From: Gelatoporia subvermispora B
Lineage: Eukaryota; Basidiomycota; Agaricomycetes; Polyporales; Gelatoporiaceae
Direction: 5' to 3'
Assembly (NCBI GenBank): GCA_000320605.2
Contig: KB445817.1
Location: 168,602 to 232,601, forward strand
DNA length: 64,000 bases
Under the pieces are notes generated by a model. It was not told where the DNA came from. It saw only the letters and a program-made list of their open reading frames with translations, and searched no databases. Within the stretch, counting starts at the first letter, position 1. The number at the start of each line of letters is the position of its first letter. Shown in pieces: positions 61,765 through 64,000 of this stretch. The translations under genes and the position numbers were made by a program.

Positions 61765-62020
61765 CTGTCAATGCCCTCATGCATGGCGGCCCGGTCACGG
61801 GTCTTAACAACCCGTGCATGTCCGAATCGTGACCGCGCCACCATGCATGCGCTGTCAATTCCTTCATGCATCATACTTGAGCTGACACGTCTCTGTCAAT
61901 GCCCTCATGCATGGCGGCCCGGTCACGGGTCTTGACAACCCATGCATGCCCGAATCGTGACCGGACCGCCATGCATGGGCTGTCAATGCCTTCATGCATC
62001 ATACCTGAGCTGACACGTCT
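61765..62020 (+). repeat. Tandem repeat of 128 bp, two copies
   Basis: Copy 1 (61765-61892) and copy 2 (61893-62020) both begin CTGTCAATGCCCTCATGCAT and end GAGCTGACACGTCT. Within each, GTCACGGGTC and GAATCGTGACC are related in inverted fashion, giving internal hairpin potential. They use the same ATGCAT core as the 97-bp array to the left, but the unit is otherwise different. Confidence 0.9.
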
Positions 62021-62252
62021 TCATGCATGGGCCCTCGGTAAAGACGCCGGAGCCTATCTGCCTTCGCGCATTTACTATTACCCAGGCGCACCTCCGCACC
62101 TAAGTTTCGTGCGATTCATTGACCAAGCCTTCAAGATTCAGGAGTAGGCGAAAGGATAGTGTAGATGCCCAATGTATACCTACTTAGGTCGGAATAACAG
62201 TTCTTATTGAGTAGTATTGCGTACAAAGCGGATGTCCGAAAGGACCTATTAT

Positions 62253-64000
62253 CTACGACTCGTAAGAGTCCGAAAGCCACTGAGGTACATATTTCCACGC
62301 TTTATAACATGAATCCTTGAGCATGCAACGGATACGACACTGACGACGCGCATATGCACTGGCACCTTCCAGATAAGAATCCCGATCACTGGGACGCTGT
62401 TGGTTGAGTGTAACACAACTTCCAATCCTGTCAATCCACCAGTTTGCTTGCCATTCATGGAATGCAGTGACGCGGCGCATCTCCTCTTGAAGGAGCTCGC
62501 ATTCTTCTGACCAGCGATTCACGCGTGCACGCGACTTGCACCATTCGATACGCAGTGCTGCTCCATTGGTAAGTGTGATATTCGGATGCCTAACTACATA
62601 GCTCATTACCTTCATTAACGCCCTCCGAATCATCCTCTGCAATAACGCCGGGCATGCGCCAGATCCACGACAAAGATCGTCTGCCCTCGGAGACCCCAGA
62701 ATCTGGATCGGACTGCATTTCACGCACATCCTCATCCTGTAGAACTCGAAGATGTACATCCCAACCTGGCTGGACTTGTAGACGAGAAGCAAGGGCCTCC
62801 AAGGCCGAGCGTGCGGCACGATATCGTGTCGAGTCTCCTTTGATGCGCTCTTCGGCCTTGGCTACAACGCCGAGCGCGCGCGTAGTCGTTCTGACGCCAC
62901 GGGCGAAACGCTCCTTAAGCTTACGAAGCGAGGTGCGTAATCTAAGATGTCTCCTGAGATCGTCAAGGATCTCGAATGCCTGTGCAAAACGTAGCCGCCA
63001 TTCGTACTGATGTACGTCAATGCCACAGACATACGGTGCCGGTATCTGCGAGGGCATGAACAACTGTGCTTTCTCTGGAGTAGATACCTGAGCTTCTTGA
63101 CGGAGTTTGGGAACAAACGGCATGTACACAGCCTGGATCTGCGCCCACGCATCGAGTCGGCGCTGAAGGGCATTTTGCCGTTCCTTGATCTTGGCACGTT
63201 GGAGGTCCGTGGAATGTGCGCCGAGCTCGGCGATGGCCTCACGGAGGCGTCGTCTGAATTCATCGACAAATGGTGAAAACGATGCAGAGATGAATGCGAA
63301 CTCACTGTGACTCTTCGAGCTCAAAGCCAATACTAAGTAGTCTTGACGCAGATATGTCCGCGATCAATGTGACCGCGGTGCTGTCCGCCGCTGCAACTTC
63401 ATCTTCTGCTGCGAGCTGAAGACGAACAGTAGCCACGGAATGTTCCTCTAGGCTATTTGTTAGTTATAATTCCCAAGCCGTATGACATTATCTCACTGAC
63501 TCTTTTGCGCAGGTTCGAACGGGTTCAGTTTGCTAGAATTGCCCTCCCACGCCACAACATCAGTGGTCCACTGTTCAAGTAGCGATGTGGGGATAGCGGC
63601 GGACAACTCATCAAACTCGGCGACTTGCGTTCGACGCTCTCGCTCGGCCTCCTTGATCTTCCGAAGGAATGTGACAGCTTGATCTTCACTCAGGTCAGAA
63701 TTATTGCAAACTCATTGACCTGTGCTTACCCATGCGACAGATCTTCCGCCAATTGTAGTCTGCAAAGGCATCGTCAATAAGATCTCGACGTGATCCAGGT
63801 CCCATCTCCCGGGTACTGGATGCCAACGGATCAGCCCAGGCCCACCCGCGCTCCGGTGCTTCGCCGTCAGTACGACCACAGCCGCAATGATAGTTGAAGG
63901 AGTATTTGTATTGGCATGAGTCCTGATGTGCAGGAAGATGGAATTTGGGAATAAGAAATAAGAACTGAATCGGATCTGGACCGAAGGTGAGCTTCCATCC
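62253..64000 (-). mobile_element. KDZ-type transposase, C-terminal part (continues past the right edge)
   Basis: Reading from the right edge, the exon 64000 to about 63730 encodes IPKFHLPAHQDSCQYKYSFN, then GRTDGEAPERGWAWADPLAS and MGPGSRRDLIDDAF. These are hallmark strings of the Kyakuja-Dileera-Zisupton (KDZ) transposases so common in basidiomycetes. The next exons give SLLEQWTTDVVAWEGNSSKL and a long charged helical region (residues such as RRLREAIAELG and LRRHLRLRTSLRKLKERF). The final exon gives ALRIEWCKSRARVNRWSEEC, then LLQEEMRRVTAFHEWQ and WW, the usual C-terminal block, ending at 62253. Introns split it into at least five exons here. Frames stay open through the visible part, so the element may be intact, but the catalytic N-terminal half and its cysteine-rich CxC region lie outside the window. 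Confidence 0.85.

Noticed and set aside
60850..62020. CRISPR-like array
   Set aside because: The units are contiguous long tandem repeats without unique spacers, and the genome is eukaryotic.

Overview
The window looks like an Agaricomycete (mushroom-forming basidiomycete) chromosome segment, probably from a wood-decay polypore-like fungus. Genes are split by many short introns of about 50-60 nt with GT-AG ends. Several families typical of this class occur together: DUF6535 and DUF6533 membrane proteins, a KDZ-type transposase, and a CBM1-bearing GH10 xylanase. Species cannot be determined from the sequence alone. All exon models were made by eye.

Layout. Positions 1-2.4 kb: the 3'-truncated (window edge) minus-strand gene of an EOS1-like multi-span membrane protein. 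Positions 2.6-11.3 kb: two diverged direct copies of a roughly 4 kb non-coding repeat, separated by a doubtful minus-strand gene. Positions 13.5-42.2 kb: an accessory block dominated by DUF6535 genes (three intact-looking on exon reconstruction, one near-intact one plus one missing two bases and carrying a stop, and a small fragment), a 7-bladed WD40 gene, and a family of tiny three-exon one-TM protein genes (three intact, one decayed). One of these tiny genes lies in a recent 1.1 kb segmental duplication. Positions 45.5-48.0 kb: a DUF6533 gene with a stray duplicate of its last exon.

Positions 50.0-58.8 kb are a more conventional gene-dense stretch: a DUF3533 (Sng1-like) membrane protein, an FAD-dependent salicylate-hydroxylase-like monooxygenase, a secreted GH10 endoxylanase with an N-terminal cellulose-binding module, and acireductone dioxygenase of the methionine salvage pathway. 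They do not form an obvious pathway. Positions 59-62 kb hold palindromes and ATGCAT-rich tandem repeats, followed by the C-terminal half of a KDZ transposase running off the right edge.

The most interesting pattern is in the accessory block. Every DUF6535 locus of one subgroup lies tail-to-tail with a copy of the tiny one-TM gene (at 16/18, 32 and 39 kb), which suggests a repeatedly duplicated convergent two-gene module. A second notable point is a probable 2-nt micro-exon in the xylanase gene, needed to encode the residues just before the catalytic acid/base strand.
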